Assembly (NCBI RefSeq): GCF_024713975.1
Contig: NC_091107.1
Location: 15,055,501 to 15,119,500, forward strand
Direction: 5' to 3'
DNA: 64,000 bases
Source of the DNA: Paralichthys olivaceus
Lineage: Eukaryota; Chordata; Actinopteri; Pleuronectiformes; Paralichthyidae
Shown here: piece after piece, positions 24,301 to 36,027 of the stretch
Layout: each line of letters opens with the position of its first letter
Numbering within the stretch: the stretch's first letter is position 1
Program-made: the position numbers and the translations under genes
The notes under the pieces: generated by a model
Told to the model about the DNA's origin: nothing
The model's database searches: none
Seen by the model: only the letters and a program-made list of their open reading frames with translations

Positions 24301-27300
24301 GATAAAAAAAGATAAATAACTTAGATGTAAAATCCACTACTACCTTTTCATCGTCAGTGTCAGACAACCAAATGCATGGGACTTGTTTCTTCTGTTGAGA
24401 ACTACTCAGGTTTTTCTTCGTTTTAGTGGAGAGTCTGTTGCCAGAAAGAGAAAAGAATGACAAGTATAAATGTTCAAGTACTGCAGTAGTTATTCTAGTG
24501 AATATATAGTTATCAGAAATAGATTTAACCGCCATATGAAGTTGTCAGTCGTCTTGTTGTTTTGGTTATTAATATTCTTGCCTTGTTACAAGAACATGAC
24601 CTGAATTCAGAGTGAGTGTATAACATGTGGGCACATTACATTGAACATCACTAATTTAATTCACCTTTCAAGCTTTTCTTCATTGGTCTCGTCTTCTGAT
24701 TGACTCAGCTCTTCGCTCAATCCAAGGTCATCCACATTCGTCTCCACGCTCTCATCGTCACTTTCACTATCAGCTTGACAGATATTAAACCAGACATTAG
24801 AGCAGAGTACATTTTCTGCGATCAGCCAGTTCAGTTTGTAGTGTTGGAGATTTGTCCTTACAGCTCTGGGGTTTGCTGCCAGCTTTTTTCTTCCTCCGCT
24901 CCTTTCCAACTTCACCTTCTTTTGCTCCCTTGTCACTTGCCGTCCCCTCGTCTAAGGTAAGTTTGTGTCGGAGGAGATGGTGTCTGAAGATGGACCCATC
25001 AGACGTGTTGTCAGAGGGTTCTGAAGCCACGTCTTCACCTGTAGCAGAGACATGTCCTACCATAATTTCCCCATCTTAGACACCCAGAAAACATTTAAAC
25101 ACCTGATAGTGAGCAATCTGTTTGGTTGTGATTCAGCCATTGATTATTTGGAATAAAGCAGGAAAATAGTGTTTATAGATAAGATGCAAAAGTGGAAATC
25201 AAATAATGTGCTGCTCAAAAACAAATGCTTACCATTTTCATCTGCTTCATTTTCATCTGCTCCATTTTCATCATTGCCTTGTTTGACCTCATCACCACCC
25301 TCAGACTCAGATTCCTCCTCCTGTGTTTCCTCGTCCGAAGAGATATCATCCCCCGACGAGTAGTTGGCTTTGATTTGGGCCAAAAGCATTTTCTTAGCGA
25401 TTCTTTCAAAAGTAGAAAAGAAGGAAAAGTTCCTGAAGTTCATTTCATGATAAGTAACATTGTCTTCAGCTATATAGTGTTCTACTTTCAGGAAAACATT
25501 ACAATAGAGTAAATGTAGTTAACATTTAGACATCAATATTTACCCTAATAAATACATTGTAAATAATATTCCAGCTATTACCAGTCAGTAAACATGATGT
25601 GCCAATACTTTACTCCAAGACCTGCATTAAAAACAATAGTATTACATTAAAAAAAGATACAAATGACACAGAAACATTTGTAAGAAGTAAGAATTTATTA
25701 CAGTTTTTTTTCACAGAAAAAGACAAAAAAAAGACAGTTTATTTTCTTTTTTGTTTTTTTGTTTTTTCACTACAAAGTTTTTGGGTAGCTTGATTCTGAC
25801 AGATATTTGTCAATTGTTTTCGTGTGAAAATAATATTCACGTTGATCTGTATAACATCTAACCATGTCAGCTTTTGTTTTAAGAGCTACATAATCTGAGA
25901 GGCAACATGTTCCTCCTGGGCCAATTCATATAGTCTTATATGGGGAGGAACACATGGGACATAAAAACAAGCAAAGTCTGTACATTAATATTTGCTCAGA
26001 TTGAAACGTTACCTCAACTGGTTTAAATCCCTTTATCGTCCAGAGGATGAATTATCCACATAATGTGACAGGGTTCATGATAAATACTCATTTAAAAAGA
26101 AAATACTGAGTTTTGATCACTGACATTAGGTGATACAATTAGCTTTTCTTTAATAAACCCTATCTCTCAACACAGGTACGACGTGTAGTTACACATATTA
26201 ACAGTGAGTCCAGCAGCGGGTCAGGCTCGGGTACATCTAATCTCTGGTCAATTGTCCATTCCACATCGCACTTCTCTAAATGTTCACTGCGAGCACAGGT
26301 CTGATCCTCGAATCAAAACTGATCATCAATGCAGGTCACAGGACATAATAACTGCCCCTGAATCCAACGTCCAATCAATGCATTGTAAAAGACGTACTGT
26401 AGCAGAGTAATTGTAGAGCAACGGCAGAGGACAGAAGCAGTAACACACCAGAGCTTTCCATCTTATTTGACATGTTTCGACGAAACAGAAAAAAGCAGAA
26501 AAACACTGAAGAAGAATTCCAAACATACTGCCACACGGGGATTTGACATTACTGCCATTGGTCATAACATGCTGCATGTCTTAAAGTAATAAAAGTACTT
26601 TCATTTTTTATCCCACCGAAAACAAAATCTGTCAATCTTACATTAACTGCTGACCGTTTTCCTGTGCTATCACTACTGCTTAAAACAAACTTTTCAAGGG
26701 GAAAGCCGACACAATTTCACAAAAAATCCCAGTTTTAAATGTGTCTTAAAGCACAGCACTGCATTCACTGCTGTACTGTCAGAAAATCCGACCTGGAAAA
26801 AACACGAGAAACATTCATGTCATTAGAGGCACAGTGAGAAGAGTTTGTTTCACAGCCCACTCTCGATCCTCAGATATACTACATCCAAAATATGTTTAAA
26901 AGCACTGATCTGGAAAATTTTTTTACCCAAATAGTTTTTATCTCCAGTCAAAAAAGTTTGCTTAAGAAAATGGTCAGCAGTTAATGTATACTCTGTGCAT
27001 AGAAAGTGGGGTAAAACATACTTAGAGACAAGCAGGTTCCGACGTGAGCTGACGTCTGACTTTTTGGTCAGAGGGTCATTTATGCAAATCGGTGATGGAT
27101 TGTCTTCATCGTTTCACAGCTGCATGGTTTGTGCTGGGAAAGTCTTTGATTCCAACACCAAACCCTGCACGGTTCTTCAGGGCTTGGCTTTGAGCAGCAA
27201 AATTTAATTGACCACCCAGAGTGGTCAGAAATCTCCGGTATTTCATATCGTAAATTGATAAAAGCGATGTGTTCACATGGTGAGAAGAGTAAACAAACAC

Positions 27301-30300
27301 GTCTTTGTGAAGGCACCACTGTCAGTATAACAGGAAGGACATCAAAATTATGACTTTTTTTTGGTAGAGGACACAAAGCCTGAAAAGACAAATCCTCTAT
27401 TTACTTAACAGTATATGTCGAGCTTCTGCAACACTTTGACCTTGTGTATGTATATTTTATAGTATTACAAGATGCAGACTAGACATTAGGTCAGTGCTGC
27501 ATATGTATGTCAATAAATATCACTGAATGGCTGAAAAGCTGAACGACTGCTCCGCCTATTGCAGCACAAGTACATAAAGTAACAAGATGACCAAATACTG
27601 TCCTGGCATTGACTGGGTATATGCTGCATGGTGCTGCTGGGAGACTCACGTCAGCTGCGATTGTGTACATGGGGCAGCAGCCGCTATTTGTAGCTGCAGT
27701 AATAGACTTATATTTTAAAGGAAGAGACACTAAATACCAGGTAATCGAGTATGATGTCACAACAAAATCTTTTATTTTTCACAGTGGCCAAAAGCAAACA
27801 CCAGAGGCTCGATGTTGATGCCTTAAACGATTTAACAAACAAAAGAGCAATGTCAATCGACATGCACCACAAATCGTGTCTACTACAATTGATGGTACTG
27901 TTGTCAACGATGATTTGCAAAATTCCAACACTCAATGAGAAAAAGTCTCAACAATTATTTATAATGTTTTAGGGTGAGATCTGAGGAGGCTTTGGTTGTT
28001 TGTTACCATAGAGCACTTACTTGGCTTACTAGACTGTAAGAGTAGCCCAATAACAGATCCTGATATCCACAGGTGCTCCTAAAACCTTCATAATAGTAAG
28101 AAACCAGACTCTGAAATAATGCTAATCAAATTCACGCACATTCTTCAAAACAAAGCCCTAAGTTATGCTCAAGTCTTGTGTGCTAGCATAATTACTGATG
28201 GATATATATGCAGCCAAAATTAACAGGGCCTACAACAGGAAGGCTATTCATTAAAAGATTGTGTTCACTGTGAAACACTTGATTCATACATACATTAGCC
28301 TTTTGGGATTAGTAATTATTCATGGATATAGGAGGAAAGAAAATAACTTTAGAATTTTACTTTGGTTTTGAGATGAAAATATGTAACTAATACAGCAGGT
28401 ATGTCTCACACTTTATACTTCAACTGTAAATAACAATACTTAATTTATTAAAAGTTCTTTATGCATTATGTAATAACATAAAAGTGCATTGAGGTTTAAA
28501 ACTACAATAAATCTGTGAGACATTAACAGGTTGAGCTGTGAGGTAAAATAAGCTTCAATCATCATTCAGGTTTAGCTCGGACCTCTTTAAGGGAAAAGTT
28601 AAAAGCAAACTGGATGCTTTCTCATTTCTATCCGCTTAATACACCAGGAAGATACAAGTGTGGTATAAGAATAAGAAATCATTATAAAAGTTCTAATCAA
28701 CTTAATAAAACGTTATCGATTGTGTTCATATGTATACTGATTGCACACTGAAAGGCAGACAAGCAGAGTATATTGCTCATCATTCACAAGCCTCTTCTAA
28801 GGTTTAGTCTCCTACATCATAATCAGGGGCCCCATGCTTCACAGTTTACCTCTAGAATGTGTATTTGATCGCTGGGGCTCGACTGCAGCTACGTTTTGGT
28901 CGTGTTTGAATAGACCGCAACTGCGTCTTAATGACACGGGTGTTGTTAGATTTTGCACAAAAGTCAGTGTTCGAAGTTGTGGCCCTTCTTTCACACTTAG
29001 GGTGTTTCACAAACTCTACATCCAGGCTTTTTGAACCATACCTATTTTCTGGATCATCATCATCTTCTGCTGCCCACGAGGGCCCAGAATGATCCTCATC
29101 TCCTATTAAGATAAAAAAGGAGAAAGACATTTCCTTCATTTAAACTGGTTGTATTCTTTAAACACAGAAATAAGATTCATTAATATAAACAAAAACACAC
29201 CACCTAGAGAATCTACCCCTTGTTTATTATACTATGACAAGAAATACCCAGACTGCTTGGTCACAGAATGGCCTCTGTGCAGCTCATTAAGTTCAACATG
29301 ATGCTGCCAAATCCCCACAGACTGTCTGAGCGTGAGACAGTGGTTCCCTGATGAGCATCACACTTTTTTCTTTTTCCCCTCTCTGAATCAAGACCTTTAC
29401 AGGAGTTTATTGTGAATAAATCTAGCAACAAGCATCTCAATGCCATTGCTTTTATCATTTACTATAAAAAAGGGGAACTAGGGGGAACTTATTACATTTA
29501 TGATGGCTCTAAACTCCAGTACTGTATTACTATGCTGTAAATAATAAATTTCTTTACTACAATGTTTAAACCTGCAATAACTGAAGTTCTGGCCACTTGG
29601 GGGCAGAAACAAGCCACAAATTAAGTATTCTCTATAATCTTCTTTTGAGTTGGTTGAGTTGATAAACAAGCCAACAGTTGCTCATTTACACACAGCATAG
29701 ATTTTGATGTTGAATATTAAATATAAAGCTCACCTGATGATTGGTGGAATGCAGCAGCCCCCAGCAAGGACACATCTTCAGTGATTGGCTTCATTTTCTG
29801 ATCACTGCCGTCGCTCCCAGAGTCATCATCATGGTCATCTTCTTCACTCGATGAGAATGATGATTCCAATTTTTCCTGATGAGATTTATTTTTCGACTTC
29901 CCAGCCTGTATCCTCCCCTGCTTTCTGGCCACACTTTCCTCCTCTCGTTTCATGAGATGAGGCTTCGCTATTGGCCTCAGCGTGTTCAAGTGTTTTATTT
30001 TCTTCTGCGACTCTTGATCATCACTAGAGTAATCGGTCCCCATTTCCTTCAGGACTTTGGCTCTTCTCTCGCTCGAATCAGACTCGTGGGGACGATCCAG
30101 CATCTTGCGTTTTCGGCGCATCTTCTCAGGTGAGATCGGGGTGTTCTTCGTGAGCCAAAACAGACATTTCTTGGCCACCCGAGTTGACGCTTTTCCACCA
30201 TTGTCATCACTCTGGGCCTCATCAGAGCTTTGCGTCATGGCTGCTCGCTCAAGCAGAGCTGGAGGAACTTCGTCTGAGTCAGAGTCGTCCCTTGCTGGCC

Positions 30301-33300
30301 TCAGACTTTGTTTTTCACAGTTTTTGGCTGGTGCTGTGCTGGGAGTTTCCTCAGGGTCTGAATCGCTGTCGCTGTCTACTGCTGAAAGAGATGTTTGGGC
30401 TTTGACATCACTTGGTCGACGCAATGGTGTCGTCTTCACACGAGGAGACCGTCTATTGCCTTGTTCCTCTTCTAGGTGAGATGTACTAGTGCTGTCATTG
30501 CTCAGCTTGCTGTCAATTTTAGAAGACACAATACCCGTCTCTTTATCTTCTGATACATCTTTTTTCTTTGACTTTTTGTCCTTTGTGTGAATGTCATCTT
30601 CCACCTTTGGGGCATGAGAGGAGGGTTCCTGCTCCATAGGCACAGGTGTAAGTTTAACAACTAGTTTTTTGGTCATGTTGACCCCTGGTTCAGTGGGCTT
30701 TGGGCTTGTCTTTTCCATCCTCTGTCCAGCTTTGTGTGAATCTGAATCCATGTCCTCCCCGGGGCACTCATGTGGACTTCTCCTATCTATGCAGCACTTA
30801 GACTCAGAATCCTCATCTTCCAAATGTTCAGCTGCCAATTTCTGCAAGACACTCAGGCATCTTTCATTAGAGATATCCAGCTCTTTGTCTGTCACAGGTT
30901 GTGTCTCAAAGCCATCACTAATGAGTTTCTCCCAACTGCTTAATACGTCCAAGTCACTAAATTCTTCCTTGAGGTTTTCCTCAAATACAGCGAGAGATCT
31001 TCTCAAGCCTTTAACAACTGACAAAAAAGACTTAAAGTACAAAGGCCGCACAGCAGGTTTCTGATTGTTTGCAGTCACAGTATGAATGAAATTGATAAAT
31101 GTTCGGTTTAACGTGTTTGTAGAATCCACCAAATGTTTGGCTTTTTTTGTCACCTCCTTAGAAATCTGCAGGGTGTTATAGTTGAACACCACATTACCAT
31201 CCATACCAGTGTGATCCCATTTATCCAAAGGAATGTTTGATGGTAATTGCGACATGTCGTAGAGTTCAGATTTCTCTGGGCCCGCACGGTTTCTCCTGCG
31301 CTGCTGATGCCATATATGCTCCATGTTCTCGAGGACACTGTCACAGGCCAAAACCAGATCACAAAGGGGCTCTGGGCTGCACACGTAGCAGTACCATTTA
31401 CTCTCTAAGATGCCAGACAGCTCCTTCCTTCCCAGATTTCTAAGAATACACTTCTTGCAGAAGGCATTACTACAGTAGTCGCAGCAGATCAAGTTGCCTC
31501 CTTCAGCACACCATCTGCATGAGGAAAGAGTAAGAGACAAGGAAGCTAAATGCTTCAAATAGGGTACAAATAAAGTTACCAATTTTAACGGGTACATATA
31601 CATATGCATCCGTTAAAATGTTAAGTTCAACACATCCTACCTGCACTGCTCATCCATTCCATCTCCATCCTTGCTGATGTCGTCACTTAAGTAATACTTG
31701 TAGCAAGTCTGACAAAAACAAAACATTTAATGTAAGCATTACAGAGAGCTGGGACAAAAAGGGTATTAAAAGGACGTAGACTTTACTTATTTCCTTCAAA
31801 AGAGGGTGGTTACTCTAGTTTATAACAAGGGCTAATTGAAATCGTTGAAATCAAGTGTAGCCTTGTTTTGCTTTACAGATAATAACATTAATCTGAAAAC
31901 CAATTTGAAAATATTGGCATCTTGATGAGCAGACTCACCTTGCAAATAAGTACTTTCAGAACTGGATGCCGGTAGAAGGAATCTTTCTGAAAGTGGTTCA
32001 CTTGTCGGCCACATGCAGTGCAACTGACAATTCCCATTTGTTCAACTCCTACGAAAGCACATATCACAGTCAGTAACAACACAATGGTTAGAATTACACA
32101 TCAATAATGACTTCAAAAAGGTTAGACTGTCCTGTTCAATCTCTACTCAGCTCTACCTCATTCTTGTGGTGAGATGTCCATGGGCTGGATAACTGGTTTA
32201 AATGCAAAATGTCCCTAATGAAGTGATGAATGGAAGTGACGCTGTTGAAGCCACTTTATTTCAGAGTGAGTGTATCAGTGATGTCTCTCACAACAAGATA
32301 ATGACCAAGCTGCTTTTAGACACAAGGTGAAGTGCATTTCCATCTTTGAACACTGATATGTGCCTCTTTTTAGTTTCACTTTCATGAAGTGATATGAAGT
32401 TTTATGACAAAGCAGTAGTGACTGACCTCCGCGTCTTCTTGAGAACTCTTTCCGCAGCACGTTGGATTTTCGGCTGCGAAATTCAGGACCCCTGAAGTCA
32501 TCTCTTCCATTATCGACAGGCTCAGGCCTGACCAGTATGGTGCCTGTGTGAACAAGACATAGTAACATTTCAATCAAATATTTCATCATTGTTAAATGTG
32601 TAACTATGACCTAAGGCTGGAGACCAACCTACACTCTCAAAAGTAACAGAGTGATTACAGCTGGAAACTTGAAGACTTACCTTTAGGCAGTCTTGTGATA
32701 TCAAGGTGACCATTTTTGGTGGCTGGTAAATCAACGTCCTCACTTGCATTCGAATCCCCAGATTCATCTAGTCCAGAGTGCTTTGTGACAACAGAAGGTT
32801 TTCTGAAATATCAATGAATCAGAGAAAATGTAAGTCATGGATTGAGGCGGAGGGTTACCAACAGTTATGGTTTCTGAACTGCTACTTCTGTGTTTCTTTA
32901 TGAGCAGTGGGCTTCAGAGGTCTTAAATCGTTTAATTCCTGGGAGAGATGTAATCCTGCCCTGACTCAAGTAATTCAGTGCATTTTACTCTGCATCCAAA
33001 ACAAAACTTTACATGGTAGGGTTAAATAAATCTAGACTGTCCTCACTAAATGAGACTCAACGTGATGATTGTGTGACATTGGGGTGCTTAATCTAGGCTT
33101 GCAGGGATATACAAACTCACCTCCTTGAGTATCTGGTATCCACACCTGCCTGCAAGGCAAAACACTTTGTTAGTTTAGTCAATACTGGTGGTATCATCAG
33201 TGGCACTTTGTGTGTTGATTATAGCTTTACATTGGCTTCTAATGTGGCAAAGTACTTTTATTCTTCTCATCGATGAATTACAACTTAGGCAAGTAGTGAA

Positions 33301-34782
33301 AGAGTTTTGTTTTTTTGTTAGCAATGGTTTATGAAAGGATGCTCATTCATAAAGATTAACTATCAACATTACTAGAGACATTTCTTATACAAACTTTGCA
33401 AGGAAAGGCTCCTAATTCATAACAAATGCTATTCCCCTTAAAATAGTCCTGCTTTCATACACTTTATTGTGGCACTGCTGTAAATGTCCAAATGTGACCA
33501 AATCTTCAAATAACAACACAAAGAATGTCTTGTTACCTCTGCTGCAGTCTGGCCTCTTGGGTCTCCCACAGAACAGCTCCTGACTTTCAGACCTGCGAAC
33601 AACAGATCAGTTCAAATGTTAGTGAAACACATGACTGTGATGAAAATGTCTCCATCAAACAATAGTGGATTAAACAGAAACTGTACCATCAGCGTCCTCT
33701 GAGGTTGGTGTGCCATTGCTGTCCTCAACGGTGGAATGAGCTAAGTACTCATGTAGCTTGTTGACCAATACATTCAACTTGTTGTTGGTAGAGCTAAAAT
33801 CATAAAAGATATGTGTGGTTATGGTAAACTCGACATTCAGAAAAGCCTAGCTGGTCAATCGACATGTTGGTTAAAAGCTGGATTTATACAATTTATTAGC
33901 ATTGGGAACATGAAGTGAATTAGATAGAAATCAATTCGTTATCATCTCAGAAACCATTTGAGATCAGCTCAGATCCCTCACATTGCATTAGATGTTAGAT
34001 GATGTTAGAAAACAACTGTAAATTGAGTAATGACATTTTTGGGAAGTAGAGGACTTAACATTGTAATTTAAGTCAAAAGTTAATGAACTCTTCCATGTCA
34101 TGTTAGTTGTGAAGCAGGGCATGATTTCCACAGAATACAGGAGGTGATACAAAGTGTACTGTATCAGAGTGCTTTAAGCATGTATTGTAAATTCACAAAG
34201 GATCAGAACACAACCTCAGCTCCGAGTCAAAGCCAGTACAACAACCTGTAATGAATCCTGCCTCTATGAACACAATGTTTGGGTTTTATTTGTAGCGTCC
34301 CTGTTTAATCTTCGTTTGTGTTTCCTGATCTTTGTGATGCTGGTCATCTGTATCTGCGTTGCAGACAAGTCTTTGTTTTTGTTGCCCCCTGATCAACATA
34401 AATGGTTTTTGCGAATAAGAAGCACGAGTCAACAACGTTTAAACGGCAAAATTGTTTGACATTGTGATTTATACGTATAATAAACTTAGCTTTAGCTCTT
34501 TGACTGCTACAAACAGACAGGCACCTACGTGTTGTGATCAGCCTAAGTGGGTAAGCTACAAAACATTTTGGATTAAGAATTAAACCCGTCCTGTTCATAT
34601 TACTTAATTCAGGGTAACAGCTAACTAGGCCAGGATTCTGTTATTTATCTGTTATCTGTTATTCACAACAGTTAGCTGTTAACCACCACAGCTGGCTAGT
34701 TGCTAAGCTAGCTCGTCGTTATTCCCGCTCGTACAACGAGTATTCCAGGCCACAGTTTTTACCTGAGCATCGCTGCAGACAT
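16664..34782 (-). CDS. atrx: ATRX chromatin remodeller (SNF2-family ATPase), complete gene
   Basis: I traced 35 coding exons, all with GT/AG junctions and consistent phase, summing to 1,921 codons (1,920 residues; human about 2,492). ATRX works in the nucleus, where with DAXX it deposits histone H3.3 at heterochromatin and telomeres. The N-terminus begins [27 protein letters not shown]. The ADD zinc module spans about residues 150-290, a long acidic and Ser-rich linker runs to about 1,000, and the two helicase lobes span about 1,110-1,720. A short C-terminal tail ends [11 protein letters not shown]. The start ATG 34782-34780 lies in a first exon of only 20 coding bases. The gene is head-to-head with pls3. 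The human Gln-rich and Pro-rich C-terminal extension is not present in frame. Sub-regions with exon coordinates are listed separately. Confidence 0.97.
16990..17530 (+). mobile_element. Non-LTR retrotransposon (LINE) fragment inside an atrx intron
   Basis: On the plus strand, antisense to atrx, three frames carry pieces of a fish LINE polymerase. From about 17040 I read [13 protein letters not shown] (the FMDD reverse-transcriptase motif). In another frame at 17146 come [15 protein letters not shown] and then [20 protein letters not shown] and [13 protein letters not shown], a C-terminal signature I know from fish LINE polymerases. Frameshifts separate these blocks, and the segment normally lying between KPVKSR and the C-terminal block is missing, so the copy is internally deleted and dead. 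Confidence 0.75.
18427..23186 (-). CDS. atrx: atrx exons 17-30: SNF2 ATPase/helicase lobes
   Basis: Exons: 23077-23186, 22730-22873, 22458-22632, 22227-22364, 21800-21975, 21575-21692, 21023-21153, 20862-20935, 20593-20687, 19902-20049, 19705-19796, 19499-19604, 19222-19399 and 18427-18618. Visible are motif [13 protein letters not shown], motif Ia ALVVCPLNT, the ATRX-type DEGH box ([17 protein letters not shown]), motif [12 protein letters not shown], motif [20 protein letters not shown], motif [19 protein letters not shown] and motif [15 protein letters not shown]. All ATPase residues appear intact, so an active translocase is expected. The variable insert between lobes (exons 24-25) is much shorter than in human. 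Donor of exon 26 uses the second GT of gtgtac. Confidence 0.94.
18772..19018 (-). repeat. Interspersed short repeat, copy D
   Basis: Reverse-complement copy in an atrx intron. Read on the minus strand it begins ccaaggaggttaggtta, includes gcaggattacacaaaaacta and gggaactgatatttatgag, and ends ggggactgttggtcctcagc. It is clearly the same family as copies at 8213 and 39271. Confidence 0.65.
23291..23532 (+). repeat. Interspersed short repeat, copy C
   Basis: Lies in the atrx intron between exons 16 and 17. It keeps tgtttgtttgtctgttgg, gtggaaggatgggacatggg, a gatctagtgaatgtaaacgt block and ctgttgggccttgg, with the tail agtgccattctaatta. The ccaccaagg 5' end is lost. Confidence 0.65.
23695..29102 (-). 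CDS. atrx: atrx exons 10-16: acidic linker leading into helicase
   Basis: Exons: 29042-29102, 25233-25402, 24862-25038, 24665-24773, 24344-24434, 24016-24204 and 23695-23839. Exon 10 encodes [11 protein letters not shown] and exon 11 [19 protein letters not shown], matching human [24 protein letters not shown]. Exon 12 has [13 protein letters not shown]. Exon 15 is a charged helix ([37 protein letters not shown]). Exon 16 starts the helicase region ([35 protein letters not shown]). Exon 11 contains short repeats of the triplet word ADEN. Confidence 0.92.
25403..29041. other. Longest atrx intron (between exons 10 and 11)
   Basis: 3.6 kb of AT-rich sequence. I found no exon, no structured RNA and no confident repeat. 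T-rich runs occur near 25730-25770. Confidence 0.5.
29734..31514 (-). CDS. atrx: atrx exon 9: PHD part of ADD and long disordered linker
   Basis: A single 1,781-base exon. It opens with the PHD finger ([42 protein letters not shown]), then runs into about 500 residues rich in Ser, Asp, Glu and Lys. Inside are LVVKLTPVP (30641-30670), which resembles the human HP1-interaction segment, and [14 protein letters not shown] (30413-30454), which matches human ATRX from memory. The region ends [20 protein letters not shown], the end of the human linker exon. A large single exon here is typical for vertebrate ATRX. Confidence 0.93.
31508..34782 (-). CDS. atrx: atrx exons 1-8: N-terminus and first part of ADD domain
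   Basis: Exons: 34763-34782, 33687-33793, 33537-33592, 33121-33149, 32681-32802, 32427-32543, 31939-32048 and 31641-31708. Exon 6 holds [12 protein letters not shown] and [11 protein letters not shown], matching the segment just before the ADD domain in human ATRX. Exons 7-8 carry the GATA-like finger ([35 protein letters not shown]) and the start of the PHD finger ([12 protein letters not shown], continued in exon 9). The ADD domain reads histone H3 that is unmethylated at K4 and trimethylated at K9; its zinc-binding cysteines are all visible. Confidence 0.93.
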
Positions 34783-34870
34783 GTCGCAAAGCAGGCGAAC
34801 CAAGTCGTTCAAGTCCTTATCGCTTCATAGCAGCAAAATAAACAGATACGAATGACGGCGCTCACTGTGA
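34740..34870 (-). promoter_or_regulatory. atrx 5' UTR and promoter region
   Basis: Sequence around and just upstream of the atrx ATG (34782) has several CpGs (cgtcgtt, gctcgtacaacgag, gacggcgctc) and no TATA box, as expected for a housekeeping promoter. The start site is not visible. Confidence 0.4.
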
Positions 34871-35900
34871 AGTCCGCATCTCGTCACAAAACATTCAAAG
34901 ATGTGATGTTCATTGTGTCTTCTTTTGGTCACATTCGAGTTTGACAAACCAGCTGGTGTACTGATTACCGCCACCTACTGGGCTGAAAGTGTGTTACAGT
35001 ATTTTCTTTGGCACCTTCTCATAAATTTGATTGACAGCACAACAATATGAACAAAAATGTATTTGCTGGTCTCAGCTATTAGTCTTCCACCCACTGTGGT
35101 GTTATCAGCTCTGTCAACATCTACACTCTGTGTTCTACCAACATGCTTTATAGTGATCTCCACTTTCCAATTTCCTGGGAACTGCCAATGCAAATCATGT
35201 CAGTCATTAAACACACGTCCTCATCACAGCTTTTCTTTCTTTATATATAAGTTAAATTCTCTAATCCAGAGTTTAGTGCTTGCCAGAGCAATTATAAGTT
35301 CAGAACATACAAATAAGCAAGAGTGTTTTCAGTATTTTCCTCTAGAATTAGAAAGAATTAGACCATTCTTTGGAGCATATAATCTGCACCAAACAAATAA
35401 ACAAAAACATAAAAACACACAGAGCCTTACATGTTAAATATTCCTATTGTGTTAGTGTTAGTGATTTAGTGATTTAAAAAAAAAAAAAAAATTGTAACTT
35501 CATTTTTACTTTTGGCACACTCGTATCACTCGGTTGGATGTATTTTATTACATCATGTTATTCATCTATAAAACTTCCTAATGACCTAAGCTCCCTTCTT
35601 TTATGTAAAACCTACAGCAAAAGATCCAGTAACTACCTAACTTTAACTTAACAAACTTCTCCCTTAAACTAGCGTCTTGTGTTCCCCTTGGATGTGTTCA
35701 ACCTTTATGAATCGTGCGACTGTTTTGATTCATTTATTTTAATTTAGTTGTTTTGCTCGCGTTTAATTGTTTAGTTGTAATAGTTGTGAATGTTCCTTGT
35801 TATCACGCCTCTCTTGCAGAACAGATGTTGATCTCTACGTCACTGCCTGATCAAATCAAAATGAAGTAAAAAAATAAAAACATAAAAAAATAAAACTCCA
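34871..35900. other. Shared upstream spacer between atrx and pls3
   Basis: AT-rich spacer between two head-to-head genes, with an A run at 35476-35491. One 126-codon open frame at 35057-35437 has no family signature. No gene is supported. Confidence 0.5.
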
Positions 35901-35909
35901 TCCTCGCTG

Positions 35910-36027
35910 CATCGACGCCCGGCGGTGACGTCACCGGGCGGGGCGGGGACACATTCCTACTTTGTCTCTACGTGGAGGACGCAGCTCCGCACACTGGACG
36001 CTGTCTGGACTTTTAGACGCACCGACG
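35910..36027 (+). promoter_or_regulatory. pls3 GC-rich core promoter and non-coding exon 1
   Basis: A perfect CRE, TGACGTCA (35926-35933), sits inside the 14-base palindrome cggtgacgtcaccg. It is followed at 35936-35948 by overlapping Sp1-type GC boxes (gggcggggcgggg). About 75 bases on, a strong donor (accgacg|gtgagt) follows 36027, marking the end of a non-coding first exon. The next acceptor is at 42086, just before the pls3 ATG. Motifs are seen directly; promoter use is inferred from position. Confidence 0.6.

Noticed and set aside
29879-31064. Several plus-strand open frames of 70-140 codons opposite atrx exon 9
   Set aside because: They are antisense shadows of a long Ser/Glu-rich coding exon and show no family signature of their own.
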